From contig NZ_RKME01000013.1 of the NCBI RefSeq assembly GCF_003797825.1, forward strand, positions 78,073-142,072: a DNA stretch of 64,000 nt. Direction: 5' to 3'. Positions 18,174-26,606 of this stretch are shown piece after piece. The position numbers were made by a program, and so were the translations under genes. A model generated the notes under the pieces. The model was not told where the DNA came from, made no database searches, and saw only the letters and a program-made list of their open reading frames with translations. The stretch's first letter is position 1, and each line of letters begins with the position of its first letter. This DNA is from Gordonia sp. OPL2. Its GTDB lineage: Bacteria; Actinomycetota; Actinomycetes; Mycobacteriales; Mycobacteriaceae.

Positions 18174-19091
18174 TCAGCCACGTTCTGATCGAACCCGCCC
18201 GGGATCGTCGGTCCCCAGTCCCCGGGCGAGGTGCTGGCGAGCAAAATCTAGCGAACGACCCAGCAGTGCACTGCGCTCGGGTTTGGTGCGGGCGCCGCTG
18301 GTGGTGACCTCCAACACAACCGCACCGGGGAAGTCGCTCTGCGCGAGCCGACGGCACACCTCGGCGCAGGGCTGATTGCCGTCGCCGGGCAGCAGATGCT
18401 CGTCGGTCGCGGCCCCGTCGCCGTCGGCCAGGTGCAGGTGAGACAGGGACGAGCCCATGCGCTCGAACATGGCCAGGGCGTCGGCGCCCGCGGTCGCGGT
18501 GTGCGACAGGTCGAGGGTGTAGTGCGCATAGCCGTCGTCGGTCGGGTCGATCGATTTCCCGAACGCCGACGCCGCCAGTCCCGGTCCGCCGCGGTCGAGG
18601 AGCCGCCGCGCGGATCGCTGCCCGGCCCCGAAGAGGCGGTCGGCACGCATGGGGAACATGTTCTCCACCGCGATCGCGATGCCGCTGTCCTCCTCGAGTT
18701 CGGCGACCATGTCGTCGAACCCGGCGACGTAGGCGCGCTGCCAGCGGAACGGCGGATGCACGACGACGGTCGAGGCGCCGAGATCCTCGGCGGCCTGCAC
18801 CGATCGGGCCAGCTTGACCAGCGGGTCTCGACCCCAGACCCGTTGGGAGATCAGCAGACACGGCGCGTGGATGGACAGCACCGGAACCTGGTAGCGCTCC
18901 GACAGGTACTCGACGTGGGCGATGTCCTGGCTGACCGGCTCACCCCACACCATCAGTTCGACGCCGTCGAACCCGAGTTCGGCCGCGTAGGCGAAGGCCG
19001 CCTCGGTGTTCTGCGGGTACACCGACGCCGTCGACAGACCGATCGGGATGTCGGGCGCATCGTGTGGCGCGCCGGGCGCAGGTGCGGTCAC
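18174..19091 (-). CDS. Xylose-isomerase-like TIM-barrel (sugar phosphate isomerase/epimerase)
   Basis: 305 residues, GTG start at 19091. The fold of the AP endonuclease 2/xylose isomerase superfamily is seen in repeated barrel strands: IGLSTASVYP, FDGVELMVWGEP, PVLSIHAPCLL, STVVVHPPFRWQ, IAVENMFPM, YTLDLSHTATA, SHLHLADGDG and AVVLEVTTSG. Metal ligands are probably the Glu, His and Asp residues in these strands. It is an isomerase or epimerase of an unknown sugar, as with Rv0498. It lies close to the gene that follows (stop and start separated by 9 bases upstream). Confidence 0.83.
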   Translation of the reverse strand: MTAPAPGAPHDAPDIPIGLSTASVYPQNTEAAFAYAAELGFDGVELMVWGEPVSQDIAHVEYLSERYQVPVLSIHAPCLLISQRVWGRDPLVKLARSVQAAEDLGASTVVVHPPFRWQRAYVAGFDDMVAELEEDSGIAIAVENMFPMRADRLFGAGQRSARRLLDRGGPGLAASAFGKSIDPTDDGYAHYTLDLSHTATAGADALAMFERMGSSLSHLHLADGDGAATDEHLLPGDGNQPCAEVCRRLAQSDFPGAVVLEVTTSGARTKPERSALLGRSLDFARQHLARGLGTDDPGRVRSERG

Positions 19092-19100
19092 GGGCCGCGA

Positions 19101-20675
19101 CTAGGTCGCCAGCAGCACGAGTGGACCGATCGTGACGATCAGACCGACGCCGAGTGCCAGCAACGTGGTGGTCAGGTCCTTGGTCCGCCGCACCAGGTGG
19201 GCGAAGGTGACAATGCCGAAGATCACCAGCACCGCGAGCACCAGCGCGAAGTAGACGTTCCACTTCCACAGCTCGGTGAAGCCCCAGAAGAGCCCGACAC
19301 CGACGGCCAGCCCGGCGAGGGCCTGCCCGATGATGAACAGCCACGCGACCACGGGCGAGAACTCCCGGCCGGGATGTTCCGACGCCTCGGTGTCGACCTC
19401 GGGTGCAGCGACGGTCGGCGCGGGATCGTCGGCGACCGGCTCGGGCCGGGCCGTGACAGGTGCCTCGTCGGTGGCCGGCGCGGTGGCTGCGTCGTCGACG
19501 GACGTACTGGTGAGGTCGTCGGCGTCGAGGGTGCGGTCGGTGGGGACCGCGAGACCTGCGGGATCCGTGGCCGTCGCGTCACCGGTCGTCGGCGGCACTT
19601 GCACCTCATCGGCAGCGGTGTCGACGTCGTTGTCGGCGGCGGTGGTGTCGGTGGCGGCGTCGTCGACGAGCGCGTCGGACACATCGCCGGTGGGCGACTC
19701 GTCGGGTGCCGGGCTCGGTCCGACCGGCGCGGCGAAGACGGACGTGGTGGGTACCGGAGGTACCGGGACGGGCGCGGTCTCGTCCGATTCGTCCAGGTTC
19801 TCCCGCAGGCGGGCGGCCGCCGGTCGTGCGGTCCGGTCGGCCTTCTTCTTGCGCCAGCCGCCGAAGCGTCGCTTCTTGGGCTCGGGTTCGTCGTCCTCGA
19901 CGTCGGCGAAATTGCGGTACGCCTCGAAGTCGTCGTCCATCACCTCGGCGAAGCCGCTGGTCGGCCGAGCGCCGGTGTCGGAGGTGGGATCGGTGGCCGG
20001 CGCCGACAGATCGGCCAGATCGACATCGTCGGATTCGACGACGGCCAGACCGTCTGCGTCCTGATCGCCGACGACGGGGATGATTCCGGTCACCGCGTTG
20101 GCGTTCGCGTCGTCGGCCATCCGGCCGGCGACCGCCGACGAACTGAAGTCACGGGTCGCCGGCTGCGCGTAGCCGGGCATGCCACTCGAGGTAGGACGCG
20201 CCTGCGGTTCACCGAACGGTCGTGCGCCGTCGGCCGGACCACGGCCGGGAGCCGTGGCGGGACGGTCCGCGATGGGCCGGTCGTCGGCGTATCGCCGTGC
20301 GACGGGATTGGCCGAACGCGGGAACGCGCCGGTGTCGCCGCTGGGGCGGCCGACAGGTGTGGTCGGGCCCGTCGTCGGGCGTGCCGAGGTGGGGTCCGGG
20401 GCCGAGCGTGTCGTCGCATCGGACGGTCGGGACGTGTCGGGTCCGGTCGCCGGTTCGGCCGACTGCACGCGCGGGATCTCGCCGGTCAGTTCCGAGACCG
20501 AAACCGATCCCTCACGTCCCACCCGACGGCGCCCGCGGCCCTCACGTGGTGTCCCGGCGCCCGCGTCGCCCTGCTCACGGCTGCGCGCCAACAACTCCGA
20601 GACCGAAATAGGCCGGGAATCGGGTGCATCCGACCCGCGTCGTCCTTGCCCGCCCGTCTCCGATTCGTTGGCCAT
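19101..20675 (-). CDS. Membrane protein with long disordered N-terminus and SVSEL repeats
   Basis: 524 residues, corresponding in position to Rv0497. The first 420 residues are low-complexity, rich in Asp, Ala, Thr, Pro and Arg; three hydrophobic segments follow near the C-terminus (VVAWLFIIGQALAGLAVGVGLFWGF, WNVYFALVLAVLVIFGIV and LLALGVGLIVTIGPLVLLAT). Near the N-terminus the motif I/V-S-V-S-E-L-L/T appears twice (PISVSELLARSR at residues 22-33 and VSVSELTGEIPR about 30 residues later), followed by a GIIPVVGD motif further on. The repeated short motif in a disordered cytoplasmic tail looks like a docking site for a partner. Function unknown. Confidence 0.78.
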   Translation of the reverse strand: MANESETGGQGRRGSDAPDSRPISVSELLARSREQGDAGAGTPREGRGRRRVGREGSVSVSELTGEIPRVQSAEPATGPDTSRPSDATTRSAPDPTSARPTTGPTTPVGRPSGDTGAFPRSANPVARRYADDRPIADRPATAPGRGPADGARPFGEPQARPTSSGMPGYAQPATRDFSSSAVAGRMADDANANAVTGIIPVVGDQDADGLAVVESDDVDLADLSAPATDPTSDTGARPTSGFAEVMDDDFEAYRNFADVEDDEPEPKKRRFGGWRKKKADRTARPAAARLRENLDESDETAPVPVPPVPTTSVFAAPVGPSPAPDESPTGDVSDALVDDAATDTTAADNDVDTAADEVQVPPTTGDATATDPAGLAVPTDRTLDADDLTSTSVDDAATAPATDEAPVTARPEPVADDPAPTVAAPEVDTEASEHPGREFSPVVAWLFIIGQALAGLAVGVGLFWGFTELWKWNVYFALVLAVLVIFGIVTFAHLVRRTKDLTTTLLALGVGLIVTIGPLVLLAT

Positions 20676-20754
20676 AGAGTGCGCTCTCCGTCCTCGAGAT
20701 CAAAACCCGCCCCCACGCGGGACCTGTGTCAGCTCATCCAACGCCGCGGCCGGG

Positions 20755-21741
20755 TCACCCGGTTCCCGATGATCCGGTTCCGACCGTCTCAATTCCGACG
20801 GCCTCGGCGGCCTGTACCGGCTCGGAGTCGAGCCGGCGCAGGATGACGCCTTCGCGCAGCGCCCACGGACAGATCTCAAGTGTATCGACTGCCAGTGCGC
20901 GCATGGCCGCCTCCGCCACCAGAGCACCGGCGACGAGCTGACCAGCGCGGTCGGCGCTGACACCCTCGAGTTCGGCCCGGTCGTCGCGCGTCATCCGGGA
21001 GATGAAGGAGATGAGCTGTCGCAGACCATTGGTGGTGAGCTGCCGTTGCACCCGTGGGCCCGCGCTCGACGGGGCGGCGCCGGTGAGGCGGGCCAGACTG
21101 CGGAAGGTCTTCGACGTGCCGACGGCGAGGTCGGGACGACCGGGCTCGATCAGCGCCTTCGCGGCCGGCCGCAACTCCGCGTCGAGCCAGTCGCGCAAGA
21201 CGGCGACACGACGACGGTCCGGCGGATCCCCCGGTAACCACTCCCGGGTCAAACGGCCCGCACCGAGCGGCAGCGACAACGCCGAGTCGGGTTCCTCGTC
21301 GACGCCGTTCGACATCTCGAGCGACCCGCCACCGATGTCGAGAGCGAGGATGCGACCGGCGCTCCAGCCGTACCAGCGGCGCACCGCCAGCGACGTGAGC
21401 CGGGCCTCGTCACGTCCCGACAACACCGCCACCTGGACGCCGGTCTTGTCCGCGACCGCGGCCAGTACCTCGTCGCTGTTGCTCGCGTCGCGGACCGCGG
21501 ACGTCGCGAACGCCATGATCTGTTCGCAACCCGACGTCGACGCGATGTGGGTGAACTCGTCCACCGATTCGATCAGCTTGGCCGCCGCGCGATCGGAGAG
21601 CCGACCGCGCTCATCGATCTGCTCGGCGAGCCGAAGCACGGATTTCGTGGAACTCATGGGGGTGGGATGACCACCGCGATGAGCATCGACCACCAGCAGG
21701 TGGACAGTGTTGCTGCCCACGTCGAGCACTCCTAGACGCAC
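20755..21741 (-). CDS. ppx: Exopolyphosphatase/guanosine-pentaphosphate phosphohydrolase family (Ppx1)
   Basis: 328 residues from the GTG at 21741. The Ppx/GppA ASKHA fold is clear: phosphate-1 loop [15 protein letters not shown], the [13 protein letters not shown] block, and the second loop [12 protein letters not shown]. It hydrolyses polyphosphate; its M. tuberculosis counterpart Rv0496 is a short-chain exopolyphosphatase. An ATG at 21765 would add eight residues but has no ribosome-binding site, while the GTG has GGAG just upstream and matches the mycobacterial N-terminus [11 protein letters not shown]. It may be co-transcribed with the downstream Rv0497-like gene (79-base gap). Phosphate regulation is plausible given senX3-regX3 nearby. 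Confidence 0.92.
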   Translation of the reverse strand: MRLGVLDVGSNTVHLLVVDAHRGGHPTPMSSTKSVLRLAEQIDERGRLSDRAAAKLIESVDEFTHIASTSGCEQIMAFATSAVRDASNSDEVLAAVADKTGVQVAVLSGRDEARLTSLAVRRWYGWSAGRILALDIGGGSLEMSNGVDEEPDSALSLPLGAGRLTREWLPGDPPDRRRVAVLRDWLDAELRPAAKALIEPGRPDLAVGTSKTFRSLARLTGAAPSSAGPRVQRQLTTNGLRQLISFISRMTRDDRAELEGVSADRAGQLVAGALVAEAAMRALAVDTLEICPWALREGVILRRLDSEPVQAAEAVGIETVGTGSSGTG

Positions 21742-21848
21742 GTTCTCCAAGGCTAGTCCGTGCATGGGGTTCTCGGCACGCGGAGTGGAATTCCGACGCG
21801 ATCGCCCGCCGCCGTGCGACTTCGCCGACGGCGGTTACCGTTGAGAGT

Positions 21849-22715
21849 GTGACCCGCACAGAAGCCCCGCGACAGGCACCCGAGCGCATGACACCTGCGC
21901 CGGAGGTCGATCTGGATTTCCCTCGCGAATGGTACGAATTCGCCGATCCGGCCGATTCCGAACATGTGATCAACGCGGATCTGACGTGGCTGCTGTCGCA
22001 CTGGACCTGCGTCTTCGGCACCCCCGCGTGCCAGGGCATCATCGAGGGTCGCGAGAGCGACGGATGCTGCAGTCACGGCGCCTATCTGTCGGACAAGGAC
22101 GATCGCAAGAAGCTGGCGAAGGCCATGGCGATGCTGACCGAGGACGACTGGCAGTACTACAAGAAGGGCTCCGGCAAGGACCCGCTCGGTCCGCGTGGCT
22201 ACCTCGAGGAGGGCGACCTCGACGACGAGCCCGCACTCAAGACGCGAAAGTACAAGGGCGCGTGCATCTTCCTGAACCGCCCAGGGTTCGCCGGCGGAAC
22301 CGGCTGCGCGTTGCACTCGATGGCACTGCGCCGCGGCATCGAACCGCTGACCGTGAAGCCCGAGGTCTGCTGGCAATTGCCCGTTCGGCGCGAACAGGAT
22401 TGGGTCGAGCGGCCCGACGGCACCGAGGTGCTGCGCACGACGATCACCGAGTTCGACCGTCGCGGCTGGGGCGAGGGCGGGCACGACCTGAAGTGGTACT
22501 GCTCCGGTTCACCCGACGCGCACGTCGGCGCCACCCAGGTGTGGGAGTCGTACGCCCCGGAACTCGTCGAACTGATCGGCCAACCCGCCTACGACGTCCT
22601 CGCCGCCGCGTGCCGTCGTCGAAACGGCCTGGGGCTCATCGCCGTCCATCCGGCGACGACTGCCGCCACCACCCGCCGCGAGACCGACATCAAGTACGAG
22701 TTGATGGACGAGTAG
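21849..22715 (+). CDS. Conserved Cys-rich protein (DUF3109/YkgJ-like), Rv0495c-type
   Basis: 288 residues from the GTG at 21849; divergent from ppx. Conserved cysteines cluster in four places: [43 protein letters not shown] and EVCWQLP. The spacing resembles the YkgJ/DUF3109 families, which are thought to bind iron or zinc through such cysteines, so a metal or iron-sulfur site is likely. No catalytic domain is recognised. The gene is conserved in mycobacteria (Rv0495c) next to senX3-regX3 and ppx, but the function is unknown. Downstream lies a very large inverted repeat separating it from regX3. Confidence 0.8.
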   Translation: MTRTEAPRQAPERMTPAPEVDLDFPREWYEFADPADSEHVINADLTWLLSHWTCVFGTPACQGIIEGRESDGCCSHGAYLSDKDDRKKLAKAMAMLTEDDWQYYKKGSGKDPLGPRGYLEEGDLDDEPALKTRKYKGACIFLNRPGFAGGTGCALHSMALRRGIEPLTVKPEVCWQLPVRREQDWVERPDGTEVLRTTITEFDRRGWGEGGHDLKWYCSGSPDAHVGATQVWESYAPELVELIGQPAYDVLAAACRRRNGLGLIAVHPATTAATTRRETDIKYELMDE

Positions 22716-22753
22716 CGCTCGGGGTCAGGCCGTCGGAAGCCAACCTCCCAACG

Positions 22754-22895
22754 CCACCAGCACGGAGGCCTTTCGCGCTGACTGTGCCCTGTTTTGCGCC
22801 GACTGTGCCCGGGACTTGCGCGATCGGCCGGCGTTGCACTGAAGGCCGGGCACAGTCGGCGCAAAACAGGGCACAGTCAGCCTCCGTGCTGGTGG
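22754..22895. repeat. 50-bp perfect inverted repeat with a 9-nt bulge
   Basis: The right arm (22846-22895) is exactly complementary over 50 bases to a left arm made of 22754-22768 plus 22778-22812; nine extra bases (CCTTTCGCG) interrupt the left arm. The loop is 33 bases. Inside each arm the motif GACTGTGCCC occurs twice. It fills the gap between the convergent Rv0495c-like gene and regX3 and could act as a two-way terminator; the exactness of the arms suggests recent origin or strong constraint. Confidence 0.9.
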
Positions 22896-22910
22896 CCTTG
22901 AGTGCCTCTC

Positions 22911-23597
22911 TTACGGTTCGTACTTGTAGCCCAGGCCGCGGACGGTGACGAGGTGTTTGGGGTTGCCGGGGTCGGGTTCGATCTTGGAGCGCAACCGCTT
23001 CACGTGGACGTCGAGCGTCTTGGTGTCGCCGACATAGTCGGCGCCCCACACCCGATCGATCAGCTGACCGCGGGTCAGGACGCGTCCGGAGTTGCGGAGC
23101 AGGTACTCGAGCAGGTCGAACTCCTTGAGCGGCAAGGTGATCGCGTCGCCGTTGACGGCGACGGTGTGGCGCTCCACGTCCATCCGCACCGGCCCCTCCT
23201 CGAGGACCCCGATCGCGAGTTCCTCCTCGGCGGCCTCGCCGCCGCGGCGCAGGACGGCCCGGATGCGAGCGATCAGTTCGCGGGCGGAGTACGGCTTGGT
23301 GACGTAGTCATCGGCACCGAGTTCGAGGCCGACGACCTTGTCGATCTCGCTGTCCCGGGCGGTCACCATGATCACCGGCACGCCCGAGCGCGCCCGTAGC
23401 GACTTGCAGATCTCGGTTCCGGACATGCCCGGCAGCATCAGGTCGAGGAGGACGATGTCGGGGCTCACCCGATCGAAGGCCGACAGCGCCTGGGCACCGT
23501 CGTTGACGACGCTGGCCTCGAACCCTTCCTTGCGGAGCAGGAAGGCGAGCGGGTCGGCCAGGGATTCCTCGTCCTCGACGATAAGTACGTGCGTCAC
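22911..23597 (-). CDS. regX3: Response regulator RegX3 (OmpR/PhoB type)
   Basis: 228 residues from the GTG at 23597. A receiver domain (VLIVEDEESLADPLAFLLRK; phosphorylated Asp52 in LLDLMLPGMSG; YVTKPYS lysine near 101) is followed by a winged-helix DNA-binding domain (LPLKEFDLLEYLLRN, RVLTRGQLIDRVWG, VDVHVKRLRSKIEPDPGNP in part, VRGLGYKYEP at the end). With SenX3 it controls the response to low phosphate, as known in mycobacteria. The frame continues open upstream through senX3 in another frame, which is not coding. It is 20 bases downstream of senX3, without the MIRU repeats found there in M. tuberculosis. Confidence 0.96.
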   Translation of the reverse strand: MTHVLIVEDEESLADPLAFLLRKEGFEASVVNDGAQALSAFDRVSPDIVLLDLMLPGMSGTEICKSLRARSGVPVIMVTARDSEIDKVVGLELGADDYVTKPYSARELIARIRAVLRRGGEAAEEELAIGVLEEGPVRMDVERHTVAVNGDAITLPLKEFDLLEYLLRNSGRVLTRGQLIDRVWGADYVGDTKTLDVHVKRLRSKIEPDPGNPKHLVTVRGLGYKYEP

Positions 23598-23617
23598 CGA
23601 TGGGATTCCTTTGGTAG

Positions 23618-25033
23618 TCAGGGACGTTCCGCCGCGGACTGATGCAGCGGAACACGGTCGGTGGCCGCACCCGGGTGGGTGTCGGCGATACCGGAGTCGT
23701 CGGGGTCGACGACGTCGGGGGTCAGGTCCTGCGGGATGCAGAGGGTGAAGGTCGAGCCGGTGCCGGGCTTGCTCCAGAGCCCGATCGTGCCACCGTGATT
23801 GGCGGCGACGTGTTTGACGATCGCGAGACCGAGCCCGGTGCCGCCGGTGCGTCGTGAGCGAGCCTTGTCCACGCGGAAGAACCGTTCGAAGACGCGCTCC
23901 TGGTCCTCCTGCGCGATCCCGATCCCGCGGTCGGTGACAGCGATCGCGACCATCGGGCGGCCGTCGACGGTGGCGACGCGGCGACTGATCGAGACGGTGG
24001 TGTTCTCCGACGAATACGCGATCGCGTTGACGACGAGGTTGCTCAACGCGGTCAGCAGCAGCACACGGTCGCCGCGCACGGTCAGCCCGGCCGGCATGTC
24101 GGCCTTGAGGGTGATCCCGACGGCCTCCGCAGAGGTGGTGGCCGTGTCGATGGCCTCGGACACGAGTTCGTCGACGTCGACGGTCGTGAACGCCGACGTC
24201 TCGCCACCTTGCAACCGGGACAGCGCGATGAGCTCGCTGACCATGTTGCCGAGCCGATCGGCCTCGGTCAGCACCCGACGGCCGAAGTGCTCGACGGATT
24301 CGTGGTCGTCGGCGGATTCCAGCAGGGCCTCGGTGAGCAGTCCGATCGCACCGACCGGGGTCTTGAGTTCGTGGGACACGTTGGCCACGAAGTCGCGACG
24401 GGTCGCCTCGACGCGACTGTGTTCGGTGTCGTCGACGCCGTAGACGACGGCATAACGCTCGTCGTCGTGCGCGACCAGGCGGATCAGGCAGCGCACCGAC
24501 TCGAAGTGGCGCGCGGTGGTGCGTCCGGTGGAGATGAAGCCCAGGGACGACTGCGGCGGACTGAACTCGAAGCGGGCCTCGACCTCGGTGTCGAGCACCT
24601 CCTTCGCGGCGTCCCACACCTCGTCGGCGAGCAGGCGGTCACGGACCACACCCATCTCGACGGCCTGATGGTTGTAGAGGACGACGTCACGGAACTGATC
24701 GACGACGGCGACCGCCGACTCACTGTTGCGCACGATGAGGCTGAGCAGCCCCGCCTTGGTCATCCGGCCGTCGTCGGTGGTCACGGTGACATCGGAGTCG
24801 CGCAATTCGGCGGCCTCGGCGACCTCGCGGGGCGCGTTCGCCTGGTTCAACCGGCTCGCGACCAAGTCGGTGGTGACCGGGACAGAGGTCGACTGCGACA
24901 CACGTGCGTCGGCCGGGGACACCGATCTCCGCACGTGCCAGGCACTCCAGCCGCGTCCGTGCCAGCCGAGTCCCAGGAGGACCCCGCAGAACAATGCGAG
25001 CGCGATCGCCGCGAAAACCAGTGCAACGGTCAC
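23618..25033 (-). CDS. senX3: Sensor histidine kinase SenX3
   Basis: 471 residues from a GTG. One N-terminal membrane helix (residues 3-24), a PAS-like domain around residues 95-205, then the HisKA dimer with His221 in FVANVSHELKTPVGAI, and the ATPase domain with the N box (ALSNLVVNAIAYS), DRGIGIAQED, RVFERFFRVDKARSR and GGTGLGLAIVKH. It phosphorylates RegX3; in mycobacteria signalling is controlled through the phosphate transporter and PhoU. The single membrane helix and lack of a large periplasmic domain fit this class. A 150-base gap separates it from the acetyltransferase upstream. Confidence 0.96.
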   Translation of the reverse strand: MTVALVFAAIALALFCGVLLGLGWHGRGWSAWHVRRSVSPADARVSQSTSVPVTTDLVASRLNQANAPREVAEAAELRDSDVTVTTDDGRMTKAGLLSLIVRNSESAVAVVDQFRDVVLYNHQAVEMGVVRDRLLADEVWDAAKEVLDTEVEARFEFSPPQSSLGFISTGRTTARHFESVRCLIRLVAHDDERYAVVYGVDDTEHSRVEATRRDFVANVSHELKTPVGAIGLLTEALLESADDHESVEHFGRRVLTEADRLGNMVSELIALSRLQGGETSAFTTVDVDELVSEAIDTATTSAEAVGITLKADMPAGLTVRGDRVLLLTALSNLVVNAIAYSSENTTVSISRRVATVDGRPMVAIAVTDRGIGIAQEDQERVFERFFRVDKARSRRTGGTGLGLAIVKHVAANHGGTIGLWSKPGTGSTFTLCIPQDLTPDVVDPDDSGIADTHPGAATDRVPLHQSAAERP

Positions 25034-25184
25034 AATGGCAGCTTACGGCTCGACAAACGCGCACTGCACGTTCGTCGCCATTGTTCCGCGGGTGTTCACG
25101 CACTGTTCGGCCAACCGGACACGGTTGCGACACGACGGTGCTACGCGGGGGAAACGGCGGCTCCCCGGACCCGGTCCGACGCCC

Positions 25185-25517
25185 TCACTGCGGAACGGGA
25201 ACCGCCATGTCGGCATACTCCGGGTTCTGCGAGATGAACCGTTGGACATACGAGCAGACCGGGACCACCTGCTTGCCCGTCGTTCGGATGTCGTCGAGCA
25301 CGACACGGACGAGCTGGCCCGCATATCCGTGACCGCTGAACTGCTCGCGGATCACGGTATGGGTGAGAACGACCTGATAGGGCTCCGAGACATAGTCGAG
25401 ATATCCGACAGTCTCCTCGTCGCCGCTCCCGTCGGCAGTCGAATCCGAGCTCAATATCGCTTCGTAACGCTCCTGAGCTGGGGAATGGTTGATTCTCAGA
25501 ATCCCGACATCCGCCAT
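25185..25517 (-). CDS. Small GNAT-like N-acetyltransferase (YjdJ type)
   Basis: About 110 residues from the ATG at 25517; a GTG at 25541 would add eight. The short GNAT fold of the YidJ/YjdJ group is visible: VGYLDYVSEPYQVVLTHTVIREQFSGHGYAGQLVRVVLDDIR, here quoted in part as TVIREQFSGHGYAGQLVR (acetyl-CoA loop), followed by VVPVCSYVQRFISQNPEYAD, a conserved C-terminal signature around Cys and Tyr. Substrate unknown; these enzymes may act on small amines or proteins. It lies between gpmA and senX3, a position where M. tuberculosis has nothing, so it is an insertion in the conserved block. Confidence 0.75.
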   Translation of the reverse strand: MADVGILRINHSPAQERYEAILSSDSTADGSGDEETVGYLDYVSEPYQVVLTHTVIREQFSGHGYAGQLVRVVLDDIRTTGKQVVPVCSYVQRFISQNPEYADMAVPVPQ

Positions 25518-25591
25518 GGCATCCAATGTAGCGCGCGTCACACCTTCGGCACCATGACGATTGTGTTACAGGTGCACCCGCGACCCGGGGG

Positions 25592-26338
25592 TCACTTCTG
25601 CCCCTGCGCGGCGACGGCCGCCGCCCCGGCCGCGGCCGCTTCCGGATCGAGGTAGGTGCCACCCGGGTTGAGCGGCTTGAGGTTCTCGTCGAGGTCGTAG
25701 CGCAGCGGATTGCCGGTGGGGATGTTGAGGCCGGCGATGTCGGCGTCGGAGATGTCGTCGAGGTGCTTGACCAGCGCCCGCAACGAGTTGCCGTGCGCCG
25801 CGACGAGCACCGTCTTGCCGGCCCGGATGTCGGCGGCGATGGTCTCGGTGAAGTACGGGATCATCCGGGCGACGACATCCTTGAGACATTCTGTCAGCGG
25901 GACCTCGGCCAGGTCGGCGTACCGCGGGTCGTCGGACTGGCTGTACTCGGCGTCGCGCTCGATCGGCGGCGGCGGGACGTCGTAGCTGCGGCGCCAGAGC
26001 ATGAACTGCTCCTGGCCGTACTTCTCGAGGGTGTCCGCCTTGTTGAGTCCCTGCAGGGCGCCGTAGTGACGCTCGTTGAGTCGCCAGTCGCGGGTCACCG
26101 GAATCCAATGGCGATCGGCCTTGTCCAGTGCGATCTGCGCGGTCTGGATGGCCCGTCGGAGCAACGACGTGTACAGGATGTCGGGCAGGACGTCGTGCTC
26201 GACGAGCAGTTCGCCCGCGCGGACCGCCTCGGCCTCGCCCTTCTCGGTGAGCGCGACGTCGACCCAGCCGGTGAACTGGTTCGACGCGTTCCACTCGCTC
26301 TCGCCGTGCCGCATCAGAATCAAGGTGCCGTTGCTCAT
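25592..26338 (-). CDS. gpmA: 2,3-bisphosphoglycerate-dependent phosphoglycerate mutase
   Basis: 248 residues from the ATG at 26338. It interconverts 3- and 2-phosphoglycerate in glycolysis and gluconeogenesis. The histidine-phosphatase signature [20 protein letters not shown] holds the phosphorylated His11; [30 protein letters not shown] and the second histidine in [12 protein letters not shown] complete the active site. Open frame before the ATG is not conserved sequence. Same gene order as gpm1-senX3-regX3 in mycobacteria. Confidence 0.97.
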   Translation of the reverse strand: MSNGTLILMRHGESEWNASNQFTGWVDVALTEKGEAEAVRAGELLVEHDVLPDILYTSLLRRAIQTAQIALDKADRHWIPVTRDWRLNERHYGALQGLNKADTLEKYGQEQFMLWRRSYDVPPPPIERDAEYSQSDDPRYADLAEVPLTECLKDVVARMIPYFTETIAADIRAGKTVLVAAHGNSLRALVKHLDDISDADIAGLNIPTGNPLRYDLDENLKPLNPGGTYLDPEAAAAGAAAVAAQGQK

Positions 26339-26474
26339 GCCACAAAGTTTTGCACAGATGGGTCGCGGCTTCTCCCCTGCACAGCCGTCACCCCCGCCGA
26401 GTCGGCCCTCCCGCCGACCGAGCCCGGGCCGGCGACAGCGCCGACGCGACGGGGCCGATCCGCGGCGCCGGTGA

Positions 26475-26538
26475 GCACTGTCAGCGGGATTCGCCGACAC
26501 GGTCGGCGAGAATCTGGGCCCGGTCGGCGAATCAGTGC
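26475..26538. repeat. Bulged inverted repeat between gpmA and the permease gene
   Basis: GCACTG and ATTCGCCGAC on the left are interrupted by eight bases (TCAGCGGG), while the right side has the continuous complement (GTCGGCGAATCAGTGC). The interior contains the direct repeat CGGTCGGCGA twice. Layout and internal motif resemble the elements at 22754 and 37993. It lies in the 268-base divergent promoter region of gpmA and the APC permease. Confidence 0.65.
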
Positions 26539-26606
26539 CTGCACACACGGTCTCGATCCGGTGCGTTTATCTCACATACCGGACATTCTGGGTCTAGCGT
26601 TGATCC

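Noticed and set aside
18396..20846. 816-codon rightward frame opposite the TIM-barrel and Rv0497-like genes
   Set aside because: The product is Arg/Gly/Val-rich low complexity; the minus-strand genes have family features and conserved order.
22911..24617. Fused long regX3 frame
   Set aside because: The part upstream of 23597 is an alternative frame of senX3; the receiver domain starts exactly at the GTG at 23597.
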